Below, one piece after another: positions 1 to 10,700 of a stretch of 42,799 nt of DNA. The notes below the pieces were generated by a model that worked only from the letters and a program-made list of their open reading frames with translations, ran no database searches and was not told the origin of the DNA. Made by a program: the position numbers and the translations under genes. The stretch is taken from contig JASJDW010000016.1 in the NCBI GenBank assembly GCA_030064955.1, positions 1 to 42,799 on the forward strand, given 5' to 3'. Source of the DNA: Crocosphaera sp. (GTDB taxonomy: Bacteria > Cyanobacteriota > Cyanobacteriia > Cyanobacteriales > Microcystaceae). Position 1 is the stretch's first letter. Each line of letters begins with the position of its first letter.

Positions 1-490
1 GCACCGCGGACTCGAAGAGGGACGAAGTCTAGCGGATCTCTTCGAGATCGCTTTAATGATTATTTCAACTTATCACCAATTTTATAAACGATGATTTATT
101 TTAATGTTTTTTAAGGCTTAACACACTGTTACAAAAAATGACTTTTTCCTGATTTTACTAAAATTTGCCCGAAAATCAAAGCTTGAAGTTATGTAAATTT
201 TTTAAATGTGCTATATTGAAATAAGCTGTAGTTTTTATATCCAAAAATTGCTAAATAATGCCTGAGACCCTTGTAAACAGAGACTTTTTATTCTTATTTT
301 TCTAAAATAGTGTTTTAATGATGCTTGAAACGATAGTTAGTACGTAAATACTTTGTATAAATATTTGTAAATTGAGCTTGACAAATAAAAAATAATTAAC
401 TAAAAATATCAATTCTAATTGGTAGATTACGACAGGTTATTATATTCCTGTGATAACTTGAATTGTAGCTGTCTAACCCACCCTACGGTT
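1..490. other. AT-rich non-coding leader with a hairpin and a promoter-like site
   Basis: I see no convincing gene here. Near the left edge, CTCGAAGAG (11-19) and CTCTTCGAG (38-46) form a perfect 9-bp inverted repeat, with a small GAC/GTC hairpin in its loop. A sigma-70-like promoter on the plus strand is possible: TTGACA at 378-383, a 17-base spacer, then TAAAAA at 401-406. It points at no plus-strand gene, so it is either chance in AT-rich DNA or the start of a small RNA. Bases 475-487 hold half of the GTAGGGTGGGC repeat that is complete at 1568-1592. Confidence 0.4.
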
Positions 491-1468
491 TTATCGAAAA
501 GAATTGAACCATTTTCCTACAGATTCAATCCTTTCAGCATTCCGTTGACGACGTAATTGATATTGTTCGTAAGCAGTGTTAATACGTGCCGTAATTTGAT
601 GGGCTAAAGGATGTGGAGTGCGATCGGGATGCCACGATCGCAATAAATTTCTGTAAGCTTGTTCAACTTTATTTGGGGGAGAAAATGCAGTAATTCCTAA
701 CACTTTCCACCAAGATGAAGCAGGATCAAGTAAAATGGGATCAACCACTAAAGAACTATCCCACAAGATTAATTTCGCTCTTTCCCAAGGCATTCCATAA
801 CAACGATAATAAATTTTTTGCAGAGAAGTTAAACCTATAATATCTACACTTTGTTGATGCCATTTCCTAAAGGCACATAGTTTATCCCATTCCCAAAAGG
901 TATGATATTCCTCAGCCAACGATTCTAATACCCCTTTAACTAGAGTTGATGGTTCTTTTAACTGCAATAAATCGGATAATTCAGGGGAAAATTTTTCATA
1001 TAAAGGATAGCTTACCCATTGCCAATAATTACACCCTGGTTGTCCTAACCGTTGACGATAAAAGGAAAACCAACCCATTTCCCATACAGAAGCGAATGGG
1101 GTTGCTAAGGGGTAACATTGACCAGTTAAAGCAGTTTCAGGTACATCTTCTAATAAGCAGGTTAACGGAGTCAGTAACGGGGCAGCGAAGGGGCAAAATT
1201 GACCGCTTAAAGCGGTTTGAGGTGCATCTTCTAATAAACAACTTAACGGAGTGAGTAACGGTGTGGTTAAGGTGTATTTTTGCCCTTTAAGATAATGTCG
1301 GGGAATATCCTCTAATAAACAGGCGATAGGTTTATGTTGACCTCTTAAAACAGGGGGAGAAGACTTGTGACGTTTTGATGTGGATAATATCCAGGAAACT
1401 CCAATAAAAATCAATCCCCAGACGAACAGATTAGATAAAGCATCACTAACAAAAGCCACCACTCCCAT
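491..1468 (-). CDS. Membrane-anchored J-domain protein with three 27-residue repeats
   Basis: The protein has 325 residues. A hydrophobic segment at about 5-28 should anchor the N-terminus in a membrane. Residues about 40-125 hold a tandem repeat built on CLLED-x-P...L-x-GQ...PLLTPL, with cysteines at 50, 77 and 104, an exact period of 27. A J domain lies at about 253-305 and has the HPD tripeptide (280-282) that stimulates Hsp70 ATPase. By family, it should recruit a DnaK-type chaperone to a membrane site. It is not a canonical DnaJ: the J domain is C-terminal and there is no zinc finger. I do not recognise the repeat as a named domain. The start gives a sensible membrane anchor. Confidence 0.8.
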   Translation of the reverse strand: MGVVAFVSDALSNLFVWGLIFIGVSWILSTSKRHKSSPPVLRGQHKPIACLLEDIPRHYLKGQKYTLTTPLLTPLSCLLEDAPQTALSGQFCPFAAPLLTPLTCLLEDVPETALTGQCYPLATPFASVWEMGWFSFYRQRLGQPGCNYWQWVSYPLYEKFSPELSDLLQLKEPSTLVKGVLESLAEEYHTFWEWDKLCAFRKWHQQSVDIIGLTSLQKIYYRCYGMPWERAKLILWDSSLVVDPILLDPASSWWKVLGITAFSPPNKVEQAYRNLLRSWHPDRTPHPLAHQITARINTAYEQYQLRRQRNAERIESVGKWFNSFR

Positions 1469-1567
1469 AATTAAACCCCTTCAAGAGTGCAGAATATAAA
1501 AAAAATACAAGGATTCCTGACATTCTGTCAACTTTATAGGAGTACGAAAAAAGATTATGACATTGAT

Positions 1568-1592
1568 GTAGGGTGGGCATTGCCCACCTTAC
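1568..1592. repeat. Short palindrome of the GTAGGGTGGGC family
   Basis: GTAGGGTGGGCA (1568-1579) faces TGCCCACCTTAC (1581-1592), a 12-bp stem with one G-T pair and a one-base loop. It lies between the convergently placed ends of two minus-strand genes. A larger copy of the same family sits in hicA at 31357-31422, and single arms occur at 475-487 and 36453-36466. It could act as a transcription terminator, but there is no clear T tract. Confidence 0.7.
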
Positions 1593-1641
1593 TAGGTTTT
1601 GATGATTCTATATTTTTATTTTTTTATCTCTAATCTCTAAA

Positions 1642-2664
1642 TTACCAGCTTAATAAAGGTTGAAACCCGTGTTTAACAGACGCTTCACCAATTTGTTCCA
1701 TTTTAGTAACTGTAATTTGATTGCGTCCCCAAGAAAAATTAGTATGCCATTGTTCAAACTCTAAGAGAATAGCTTCTGCAAAACAAGCGAACATCTGACG
1801 AGAAGGAATATCCATACTGACAATTTCCATAATTTTCCAGTCAATATCTAAAGAATGTTCTACAATTCCCCCTTTAAGAATATGAACATCGGGATGTTGA
1901 ACTTTTGTATCTAAATTTTTAGGATAACCACCATCAATAATTAAACAGGGTTTTGTGAGGGTTTCGGGATTAATTTCTACGCCTTTGGGCATACTGGCTA
2001 CCCAAACAATAATATCAGCTTGGGGTAAAGCTTCTTCTAAACCCATGATTTTACCCCGTCCTAACTCATCCTGTAGTCGTTGTAATCGTTCTTGATTGCG
2101 GGCAATGAGTAAAAGTTCTTTGGTGTCTGTTTTCCTATCTAACCAACGACACACTCCGCTACCAATGTCTCCGGTTGCTCCACAAACGGCAATCGTCGCT
2201 TGGGACAAGTCAATCCCTAGTTTAGCCGAAGCTTGTTCTACCTGACGACAAATAATATAAGCGGTGTGGGTGTTTCCTGTGGTGAAGCGATCAAACTCTA
2301 AAGAGACATTACGAACTTGTTTATTATCTTTGAGGTTAAATTCTTCAAAAATAATTGAAGAAAAACCCCCTAATGCAGTAATGTTAATGTTATTTTTCTG
2401 CGCTAAGGCCATCGCGTTTAAAATTTTGCGAATTGCTGCTTTAATCCGTCGATTCATCAGCATTTCTGGTAAAAAACAGGATTCCACATACTTTCCTTCA
2501 ATGGTTTGCCCTGTGATACTGGTAACACGAAAATGATCTACGATTTGGGGTGGGGCAGAACACCAAAAATCAAGGCCCTGGTTGGCATATTCAGGATAGC
2601 CAAGGGCATCAGCAACGGACTGGGCGTGTTCTAAACTTGTAAGATGACCGATCAGACCAAACAT
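1642..2664 (-). CDS. aar: Long-chain acyl-[acyl-carrier-protein] reductase
   Basis: The protein has 340 residues, the normal length for the cyanobacterial enzyme that reduces fatty acyl-ACP with NADPH to a fatty aldehyde, the first step of alkane biosynthesis. An NADPH-binding glycine-rich motif ([10 protein letters not shown]) is at 161-170. Cys294, in the context MFACFAEA, matches the position of the active-site cysteine that carries the acyl thioester in the Synechococcus elongatus enzyme. The usual partner, aldehyde deformylating oxygenase (ado), is commonly adjacent but is not next to this gene or anywhere in the window. From memory, separated genes occur in Cyanothece ATCC 51142. The gene appears monocistronic. 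Confidence 0.95.
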   Translation of the reverse strand: MFGLIGHLTSLEHAQSVADALGYPEYANQGLDFWCSAPPQIVDHFRVTSITGQTIEGKYVESCFLPEMLMNRRIKAAIRKILNAMALAQKNNINITALGGFSSIIFEEFNLKDNKQVRNVSLEFDRFTTGNTHTAYIICRQVEQASAKLGIDLSQATIAVCGATGDIGSGVCRWLDRKTDTKELLLIARNQERLQRLQDELGRGKIMGLEEALPQADIIVWVASMPKGVEINPETLTKPCLIIDGGYPKNLDTKVQHPDVHILKGGIVEHSLDIDWKIMEIVSMDIPSRQMFACFAEAILLEFEQWHTNFSWGRNQITVTKMEQIGEASVKHGFQPLLSW

Positions 2665-2768
2665 TGATTATTCTATATAATAATTAGGCAGAAAAGAGAC
2701 TACATTATAGGAAAAAGTTAAGACTCTTAACAATATTACCGTAATACTTTGACCATTGATCAGATTTT

Positions 2769-2823
2769 AACCTGTTGAGGATAGAATTCCATCATACCCT
2801 ACAGGTTATTGGCTCCCAGCCAA
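2769..2823. other. Possible structured RNA or leader (two stem-loops)
   Basis: AACCTGT (2769-2775) pairs with ACAGGTT (2801-2807), and immediately after it TTGGCT-CCC-AGCCAA (2809-2823) makes a second hairpin. The region lies between the divergent aar and flippase-like genes, about 155 bases before the start of the latter. It could be a leader element or a terminator-like hairpin. No known riboswitch was recognised. Confidence 0.3.
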
Positions 2824-2980
2824 AGCAAATAACTTTTATGATGAGGTAAGATCGGTAAAATTACAGGGCATTACCCTCTTGAAATCTAAAAAAATACTGG
2901 CCTTAAGGGAATTACCAAAAATTCTGATCTAGCTTTTTAGGGTATCACATCAAATGTTTTAAGTCTTTTTACTGTTTTTT

Positions 2981-3982
2981 ATGGTTAAAAATCTTATTTT
3001 ACGCTGGCTTCCTCCTTGTTTGAGTCTCGGGGTATTTGCCTTATCCCTATGGACGATACAACAACATTTACATCATTATCAAGCTGAAAATTTTTGGGAC
3101 AGTTTATATAGTATTCCGCCTAGTCATATTGTTTTAGCGATCGCCTTAATGGGGGTCAACTATTTGATTATGACAGGCTATGAATGTTTAGGGTTAGCTT
3201 ATGTTCGACAGTCCCTTCCCTATGCTAAAAAAGCCCTAGTGGGTATTATTTGTTCTGGAATTAGTAATAGCGTGGGGTTTGCGGTTTTAAGCAGTTGTAT
3301 GATTCGTTATCGTTTTTATTCAGTTTGGGGATTTTCTGTGGTAAAAATTGCCCAGATTTCCGCTTTTTGTAATTTATCTTTTTGTTTAGGTTTATTTGTG
3401 GTGGGTAGTATTATTTTCCTTAAAGAACCCTTAGGAATTCCTCATTTATTAGATCTCCCTTTTCTTTCAGTCCGTCCTATAGGCATCATTTTTTTGGTTA
3501 TTATTTTAGCCTATTTATTTCTCACTGTTATTCGTCAAAAACCTTTAATCATTGGTAAATGGATTATTCCTCATCTTCCTTTTAAATTAGCAGCTAGTCA
3601 ATTGATTATCTCTGCTTTGGATTGGTGTTTAGCTGCGGGAGTTTTTTATGCCCTTTTGCACAGTTCAGTTCCATTATCCTATTCTGCTTTTTTTGGCATT
3701 TATATGTTAGCTCAAGTGGCCGGATTAGCCAGCAATATCCCAGGGGGACTAGGGGTTTTTGAAACAGTGATGATATTATTATTAGCCCCATTTATCTCAT
3801 CAGAAAACTTATTAGGAACGTTATTAATTTATCGTGGTATTTACTATTTTATTCCTTTAACAGTCGCTGCTTTACTCTTAGGAAAATATGAATTTCATCA
3901 TTTCTTTCATCAAAAAAATTCAGGACTCGAATCAGTCTCCAACCTCTCAACAACAGTTAGGGAAGGCATTAATATTGATTGA
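2981..3982 (+). CDS. Lysylphosphatidylglycerol synthase TM region / flippase-like (UPF0104) membrane protein
   Basis: The protein has 333 residues and many hydrophobic segments (about eight), starting with one at 9-27. The motif ASNIPGGLGVFE near residue 250, followed by a hydrophobic helix, is typical of the UPF0104/YbhN family and of the N-terminal flippase half of MprF. The catalytic synthase half of MprF is absent, so it should not make lysyl-lipids. A role in moving a lipid or lipid-linked molecule across the cytoplasmic membrane is inferred from the family only. The substrate is unknown. The gene stands alone, divergent from aar and convergent with pixL. Confidence 0.85.
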   Translation: MVKNLILRWLPPCLSLGVFALSLWTIQQHLHHYQAENFWDSLYSIPPSHIVLAIALMGVNYLIMTGYECLGLAYVRQSLPYAKKALVGIICSGISNSVGFAVLSSCMIRYRFYSVWGFSVVKIAQISAFCNLSFCLGLFVVGSIIFLKEPLGIPHLLDLPFLSVRPIGIIFLVIILAYLFLTVIRQKPLIIGKWIIPHLPFKLAASQLIISALDWCLAAGVFYALLHSSVPLSYSAFFGIYMLAQVAGLASNIPGGLGVFETVMILLLAPFISSENLLGTLLIYRGIYYFIPLTVAALLLGKYEFHHFFHQKNSGLESVSNLSTTVREGINID

Positions 3983-4247
3983 CACTCACACGGCTAGAAG
4001 CGCGTGGGATTCTCATATCTAGTTCCATCAAAGGTGCAATCGAATAGAGATAGCTGAATATACTCGAATGCCACTAAGTTAACGTAAAAGCCTTTTTTTA
4101 TTTCTTCCCTCAGTCTTTTTGTCATAATCTTAACTTCAAATTGCGCTAACAGACTGTTGAACTCTTTGGGTGGCGATCGCTTGCTTCAAACCCTCTTCTT
4201 GTAAGGCTTTTGTCTTTCTCTATCGCAGATTTTGTGAGAAATCCGGG
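3982..4247. other. Intergenic region with a possible IS200/IS605-type end remnant
   Basis: Just after the stop codon, 3982-4012 contains CACACGGCTAGAAGCGCGTG followed by GGATTCTC. This resembles the subterminal hairpin and GGATTCT tail seen at ends of IS200/IS605-type elements in cyanobacteria. There is no transposase, and the hairpin is imperfect. The rest shows a T tract at about 4094-4100 and a HIP1 octamer near 4174, but no gene. The assignment is from pattern memory and is weak. Confidence 0.3.
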
Positions 4248-6941
4248 TTAAAGCCGTTGATCTTGTAGAACCTGCAACAGATCTAACAAATCTTTATCTA
4301 AATAAGGTTTGGTAAGATAGTCAGTAGCACCTAGGGATTTTGCTAATTGACGAGACTCTTTACTATTACGAGAAGTTAACATAATAATAGGAAAAGAATC
4401 TCCTTTTAACTGACGACAACGGCTCAAAAATTCTAATCCATTCATTCGTGGCATTTCAATATCACAAATAACTGCCGTAATATTCGATTCATTTTCTATG
4501 TGTAGCATTCCTTCCCATCCATCTTTTGCTAAAAACACTTCATAACCTGCTTTTTCTAAAGTAATTGCCAAGGTTTGTCGAATGGTTAAAGAATCATCAA
4601 TAACTAAAATTTTAGGCAGGATAGAAACAGACATCTCAAAAGGTTGTTCAATCAAACCCATCTCAGTTTCTGAACGTTGAAACCATTGTTCTAGAATTAC
4701 TTGTCCTTCAATGACTGGAACTAAACGACCATCTCCTAAAATAGTACAACCAGACAAATAAGAAGGTGCATTAATCGCTTCATTAAATGGTTTAATAACT
4801 AAATCTTGTTCCATCACAATTTGATCAATTATAAAAGCAATTGTTTGTTTTTTATTAGATAATAACAGTAAAGTAATTTTAAGAGATTTTTGCTGGTTAT
4901 TTTTGAGATCCAGGTCCTGAGTTTTGAGTTTACCGAATAATAAAGAATAGAGGGAAATTAATTTACCTTGATGTCGATAAAATACATCATCATTTTGAAT
5001 TTTGAGGTCTCGCTGAGCAACCACAGTTAAGGATATTAAAGGAGTCTCTGCAATAGCAAATAAAGAACCATGTACCTTAAAAACTAATAATTTACTAATA
5101 GCTAAAGTCAAAGGTAAACGTAGGGTAAAAGTTGTCCCTTGGCCGAGTTCAGAAGTAACGGTTAAGGTTCCTTTTAAGGTCTGAATTTGTTGGTGAACAG
5201 CGGATAATCCCATCCCTCTTCCTGATAATTGGCTAACGTGGGAAGCTGTAGATAAACCAGGGAGAAATAAATACTCATATAATCGTTTTTGAGGTATCTT
5301 TTCTACTTCAGTTGAGGATAACAAATTCATCTCAATTATTTTCGATTTTAGTTTGTCTAAATTAATACCTTGACCATCATCTTTAACTTCAAAATAAGTA
5401 TGATTACCCTGATTATAGGTTGAAATCGTAATGGTTCCTACAGGAGATTTTCCATAGGATTGACGAACAGAAGGAAGTTCAATACCATGATCAAACGCAT
5501 TACGAACGAGATGAACTAAGGGGTCATAAAGTTTATCTAAAATTGCTTTATCAACTAATGTATTAGTATTTTGTAATTCAAGATGAACTTGTTTGTGTTC
5601 TTGCGCGCAGAGATCTCTTATCATACGAGGAAAAAGATTAAGAAGATGTCCAACAGATATCATTTGAGTTTGTCGTAGATTAATTTGGACTTGTTTTAGG
5701 GTTTTTTGCCGTTGTCTAAGAATCTGTTGAAATCCTTGGTTTAACAAGACAATATCTTGAATTCCCTCTTTAATTTGTGCCAGATCTTCTGTTATTGTTC
5801 TGAGAGATTTTGGTGATTCTTTATAGGAATTACGCATTAATTCTTGAAACCGAGAAAAACGTTGAATTAAATTATCTAACGTTTCTTGATGTTGTTGATT
5901 ATGTAATAAAAAACGGTTATCTTGCGTCACTAAATCTTCCACTAAATTATTCAATTTTCTAAGATATTGAACATCAACTCTCATTTCTAACATAGGAGTA
6001 GGAACTTGGGTGATCGCTTGATAATTCAAAGTCTGATCTTCAAGATTTGTTTCTTGTTTAATGTTCTCGTTTTCTTTAATATTCTTATCGCTTTTAATGA
6101 CACTTTTATCTTCTTCACTTTCTACATTAATTATTTGAGATTGTATAGGAGATTTTGCCAGATTAATCAAGGCTTGAGACGGAGTTATTTCAGACGTATT
6201 ATTCCCTGATAAAACAGCCATTTGAGCGGATTGTAATTCTTCTAAAGCTAATTTACCAATGTCTTTAACGGCTTCAGGATGACATTTTAAAGCTTGAAGA
6301 ATGGTTTTTGTAATAGCAATTAAACCAGAAAAATTGAGCAATTCACCCAATCCTTGAAAGATTTCAATTTGCGCTTTTAATCCTTCTAAAATGACGGCTT
6401 GATTAGGATTTTCTAAAATAGTTGCTAAACGATTAATTCCCTGTTGAACTTCTTCTGAAAAGAGAAAATGTGTAACGTCTGTTTGTGGTGATTTTTGAGC
6501 GTCTGAAAGATGTATCGGTGATTTTTCTGTTGCGACTTCATTGGCTACTTTTGCCTCTATTTCAGACATAATAGTTTGAAGATGTTGAATTGCTATTTCT
6601 CCTTGATGACTACCTGTTCTTATTTCTTCTTCTAGGGTAAACCGTAAACAATCATAAGCTTTGAGCAGTAAATCTTCTAATTCGAGATCTATAACTGGTT
6701 TCCGTTCATAAATAAGCTTAAAAATTGTTTCTAATTCATGGGCTAATTGTTGAATTTGTGTTAAACCAATACAAGCAGCCCCTCCTTTAATTGAATGAGT
6801 AGTGCGGATAAGATCATAGACTTTTAAAAGCTCAGAATCTGAACGAAGTGCTAATAAAATAGATTCTAACTCCTGCAATCTTTCAGGAGCTTCTTGCATG
6901 AAAAAATTATATGATTCTGGGGAATGAAAATCGGAAACCAT
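4248..6941 (-). CDS. pixL: CheA-type hybrid histidine kinase with C-terminal receiver (PixL-like)
   Basis: The protein has 897 residues. In order they are: an Hpt domain (about 8-110) with phospho-acceptor His49 in TTHSIKGGA; a low-complexity linker; a dimerisation helix region (about 320-430); a HATPase with N box at 476-488 (HLVRNAFDHGIE) and G box DDGQGI (521-526); a CheW-like regulatory domain (about 612-755); and a receiver domain (about 777-892) with Asp827 and Lys878. This is the layout of cyanobacterial phototaxis kinases such as PixL (TaxAY1). It should autophosphorylate from the PixJ-type receptor and pass phosphate to its own receiver and to PatA-type regulators that act on the pilus motors. 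It is the last gene of the pixI-pixJ-uma2-pixL cluster, 59 bases after the Uma2 gene. The exact paralogue name is inferred from context. Confidence 0.85.
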   Translation of the reverse strand: MVSDFHSPESYNFFMQEAPERLQELESILLALRSDSELLKVYDLIRTTHSIKGGAACIGLTQIQQLAHELETIFKLIYERKPVIDLELEDLLLKAYDCLRFTLEEEIRTGSHQGEIAIQHLQTIMSEIEAKVANEVATEKSPIHLSDAQKSPQTDVTHFLFSEEVQQGINRLATILENPNQAVILEGLKAQIEIFQGLGELLNFSGLIAITKTILQALKCHPEAVKDIGKLALEELQSAQMAVLSGNNTSEITPSQALINLAKSPIQSQIINVESEEDKSVIKSDKNIKENENIKQETNLEDQTLNYQAITQVPTPMLEMRVDVQYLRKLNNLVEDLVTQDNRFLLHNQQHQETLDNLIQRFSRFQELMRNSYKESPKSLRTITEDLAQIKEGIQDIVLLNQGFQQILRQRQKTLKQVQINLRQTQMISVGHLLNLFPRMIRDLCAQEHKQVHLELQNTNTLVDKAILDKLYDPLVHLVRNAFDHGIELPSVRQSYGKSPVGTITISTYNQGNHTYFEVKDDGQGINLDKLKSKIIEMNLLSSTEVEKIPQKRLYEYLFLPGLSTASHVSQLSGRGMGLSAVHQQIQTLKGTLTVTSELGQGTTFTLRLPLTLAISKLLVFKVHGSLFAIAETPLISLTVVAQRDLKIQNDDVFYRHQGKLISLYSLLFGKLKTQDLDLKNNQQKSLKITLLLLSNKKQTIAFIIDQIVMEQDLVIKPFNEAINAPSYLSGCTILGDGRLVPVIEGQVILEQWFQRSETEMGLIEQPFEMSVSILPKILVIDDSLTIRQTLAITLEKAGYEVFLAKDGWEGMLHIENESNITAVICDIEMPRMNGLEFLSRCRQLKGDSFPIIMLTSRNSKESRQLAKSLGATDYLTKPYLDKDLLDLLQVLQDQRL

Positions 6942-7000
6942 TATAATTGTTAGGTATTTAAGGGTTTTTGATTAACTAAAGATTTTATTTTCTATCTTTT

Positions 7001-7663
7001 TCAAAAATTATCAGGATTTATTCCTAGTTCTCGTAATTTGTTTGCTAATTTCTCAGCACGTTCTTGAGCTTGCAGAGCAGTTTCTTCTGGAGTCAAAATT
7101 AATTCTTCTTCTGGGGTAAAATAGCGTAATTTTCCTTGATGAATTCCTAAATATAATTCAAGGGTTTCACTCCAGTATAACCCTGATGGATTCGGCATAA
7201 TTTCTTCATAGTAACCTTGAACGAGTCGAAAACCAGCTAAGGACAAATCTTCAGGAGAGAACCAATAATATTCTTGGGTACGAAAATAGTTTTGATAAAG
7301 ATCTTTTTTCAAAGTTTTATCAATATTAGCCGTTGATTGTGATAGTAATTCAATAATTAAATCGGGATATTTACCCTCTTCTTCCCAAACGACCCAAGAT
7401 TTTCGGGGACGTTTTTGGGTATTTTTTACTAAGAAAAAATCGGGTCCACGAAAATCCCTATTTTTGAGTTGTTGGCGACTAAAATAAATGGTTAAATTAG
7501 CTCCAATAAAAAAATCATTGCGTTCTCGCCAAAACCATTCTAAACAAGAGACTAATAGGGCTAGTTGAACATAATGTAAACTACTTTCCATTTCTGGTTC
7601 ATCACTTTCTAGTAAAGTCCCATCTGGCATGAGATCGGCAAATTGTTTCGCTGTTAATACCAT
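7001..7663 (-). CDS. Uma2-family (DUF820) PD-(D/E)XK-like protein
   Basis: The protein has 220 residues. The core PDLIIELLSQST, followed by a D-K...Y stretch and YYWFSPE, is the Uma2/DUF820 signature, a nuclease-like fold that is hugely expanded in cyanobacteria with no settled role. The C-terminal 40 residues form the usual charged helical tail (LTPEETALQAQERAEKLANK). It lies inside the phototaxis cluster on the same strand, 73 bases after pixJ and 59 bases before pixL, so it is probably co-transcribed. Nothing in its sequence ties it to signalling; it is most likely an insertion into the operon. Confidence 0.85.
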   Translation of the reverse strand: MVLTAKQFADLMPDGTLLESDEPEMESSLHYVQLALLVSCLEWFWRERNDFFIGANLTIYFSRQQLKNRDFRGPDFFLVKNTQKRPRKSWVVWEEEGKYPDLIIELLSQSTANIDKTLKKDLYQNYFRTQEYYWFSPEDLSLAGFRLVQGYYEEIMPNPSGLYWSETLELYLGIHQGKLRYFTPEEELILTPEETALQAQERAEKLANKLRELGINPDNF

Positions 7664-7736
7664 TGTTTTGAATAGGTAATTGATTATTTATTTGAGGAGT
7701 GTAGGTATTTTTCTTACACTCCCCTATATCCTAAAA

Positions 7737-10700
7737 TTAACGCACTTTAAACTGTGCCACACTTTTTTGTAATGCTTGGGCTACCTTTAACAATTTCTCA
7801 AACGATTTTGCCTGTTCTATGGAACGTTCTGAGGTTTTTTGAGCCATAGTATCTACTGCTTGTATGGTACTCGAAACAGAAGCGGAGGTATCTGCTTGAA
7901 CCGTTGCTGCTTGGGCAATTTCTTCTACTAAAGCGCGAATTTGCTCACTAACCGTCGCAATAGAGGTGAGTTTTTCTCGGGTGGTTTCCACCAATTGAGT
8001 CCCAGCAATGACCTGTTCTCGTCCCGTTTCCATGGCCATAATCACCTGTTTGGTTTCAGTTTGAATTTCTTCAACCATTTCCTCAATTTCTTCTGCTGCT
8101 GCGCTTGACCGTTCTGAGAGGGAACGTACCTCGTTAGCTACTACGGCAAACCCTTGTGCATCTGGAGAGGATTCATTGGCTTCAATGGAGGCATTTAAGG
8201 CTAAGACTTGGGTTTGACTGGCAAAATCTCGAATTAAACTCACCACACGGGAAATCTTTTGAGACGCTTCTCCTAACTGTTTAAGTTTTTCGGCTGTTTC
8301 CTCTACCGTATGTTGAATGGCTAAAATGCTGTCTACGGTAAGATTCATGGCCTCATCCCCTTCCTTAACACTTTGATCTGCTTGTTCAACTTTCAACTTA
8401 GCTTGTTGAGCATTGGCCGCTACACTTTGAATAGAATCAGCCATGGCTTGACTTTGAGCCAAGGTTTCTGTGATGGCCACTGACGCTTGTTGAGCTTCTT
8501 GAGCAAGGCTTTTAATATCTTCAGCACTATGATTGGCTGTTTGGGTGACTGCTTGGGAAGCGGATTGGACTTTTAGAACCAAATGCTGTAAATTTTGTAA
8601 GGTTTTATTAATAAATAGGGCAACTCGACCAATTTCTCCCTTAAATGCAGTGCTACGCACAGTTAAGTCCCCTTTAAAGGCTCCATTGACATCTTTGAGC
8701 AAGGTATCCAGTTGATGTTGAATGGCTTCTTTTTGCTTTCTTTGTTCCTGGGAAGCGGTTTCTGCTGTTTTACGGGCTTGTTGTAGTTGTTCGATATAAG
8801 TGATATGGTCGAGGGCGTATTCCGTTTGGGTGGCCAACTCCGATAAAAAGTCCATATCTGATTTTTGCCATACTCTCGGTTCAGAACAATGATGAGCAAT
8901 CATCAATCCAAATAGTTCATTATTTCTGCGTAGAGGAACCACTAAATTAGCTTTAACCTCATACTGTTCTAAAGTACGAATATGGCAATCGGTTAAACCT
9001 GACTCATTATAAATGTCATTAATGGCTCGTACACGACCATTACGATAGAGATCGATGTAACGACCCCGAAAACAAGGATCGTCAATGGTTTGTCCTAAGA
9101 CTTCAGGAAACCCTTCCCCAACGGATTCAGCTATCATGGTGCCACTGCCATCGTCATTAAAACGATAAATTAAGATGCGATCGGTTTTTAAGGTCTTTCT
9201 TCCCCCTTTGACTGCATTTTTAAGAATATCTTCTCGGCTCAAAGAACGACGGGCCCGAAAAGCAATATCCCCAAACAAACGGGCTTTTCCGACTGTTTCT
9301 TGAATTTTCTCGATAAAACTCAAATGATCTAGCGCATATTCCACTTGAGTGGCTACCTGAGAGACAAAATCAATATCTTCTTTTTCCCAAAACCGAGTGG
9401 TGGCACAGTGATGAGCGATCAATAACCCGTATAACTCCCCATTTTGACGCAGAGGGGCAACCACATTGGCTTTGACTTCATATTTTTCTAAGGTCCGAAT
9501 ATGACAGTCACTTAAGCCAGGTTCATTATAAATGTCATTAATGGCACTGACTCTTCCTTTTTGATAAGCTTCTATATACTGATTGCGAAAACAAGGATCA
9601 TCAATGGTTTGGTCTAATACTTTCGGAAAACCATCAGCCACTGATTCGGCGACCATCGTTCCACTCCAGTCTGGGTGAAACTGATAAATTAAGACGCGAT
9701 CGCTTTTTAAAATTTTGCGGGTTCCTCTAACAGTGGTTTGGAAAATTTCCTGTAAATTCATGGATTGACGGGTACGAAACGCAATTTCCCCAAAAAACCA
9801 TGCTCTTTCAGTCCCTGCTTGCTGTTGGTTAACAAAGTCAACATAGTCTAAACTATATTCAACTTCAGTGGCCAATTGAGAGAGAAAATCAATTTCCCAA
9901 GATTGCCACATATGGGTATCCTGACAATGATGGGCAATCAGTAATCCGTATAATTTCTCGTTTTTGCGTAAGGGAACCACTAGGTTCGCCTTCACCTTAT
10001 ATTTGTCTAAAAGCTTGATATGACAATCGGTTAAACCCGGTTCATTATAGATATCATTAATGGCCCGAACACGACCTTCTTGATATTGTGCCGCATTGCG
10101 TTTTTCAAAGCAAGGATCGACGATGGTTTCACTCAAAACCGTAGGAAATTCTTTGCCCACAGATTCGGCGATCATGGTTCCACTCCAATCCGGATTAAAT
10201 TTATAAACCACCACGCGATCGGCTTCTAGAATCTCTCTGGCACCTTCTACGGTACTGTTGAATAAAACATCTCTTTGGGGGGTTTGACGGGTACGAAAGG
10301 CAATACTACTAAATAGTTGTCTTTGTCTGGTTTGTCTTTCTTTTTCCTGTAAGGTATGGATAAATTGGATGTGATATTCTACTTCATTGGCTAGTTGGGA
10401 GAGAAAATCAATGTCTTCTTTTTGCCATACTTTGGGACCCGAACAATGATGGGCGATCAATAATCCATAAAGTTTTTCTTCTCCCCGAATGGGAACCACT
10501 AAATTAGCCCGTACTTTATATTTTTCTAAGAGGTTAATATAGCAATCGGTCATCCCAGGTTCGCTATAAATGTCGTTAATCCCCCGAATGCGACCACTTT
10601 GATATTGTGCCGCATGACGTTTTTCAAAGCAGGGATCAAGGATGGTTTCGCTGATCACAGAGGGAAACCCTTTTTCAACAGATTCTGCCACCATTGTCCC

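Noticed and set aside
378-406. Confident promoter at 378-406
   Set aside because: Good -35 and spacing, but no gene downstream on that strand and very AT-rich surroundings; kept only as a note.
946-1254. 102-residue plus-strand frame inside the J-domain gene
   Set aside because: Shadow of the minus-strand repeat region; the minus-strand protein has a J domain and membrane anchor.
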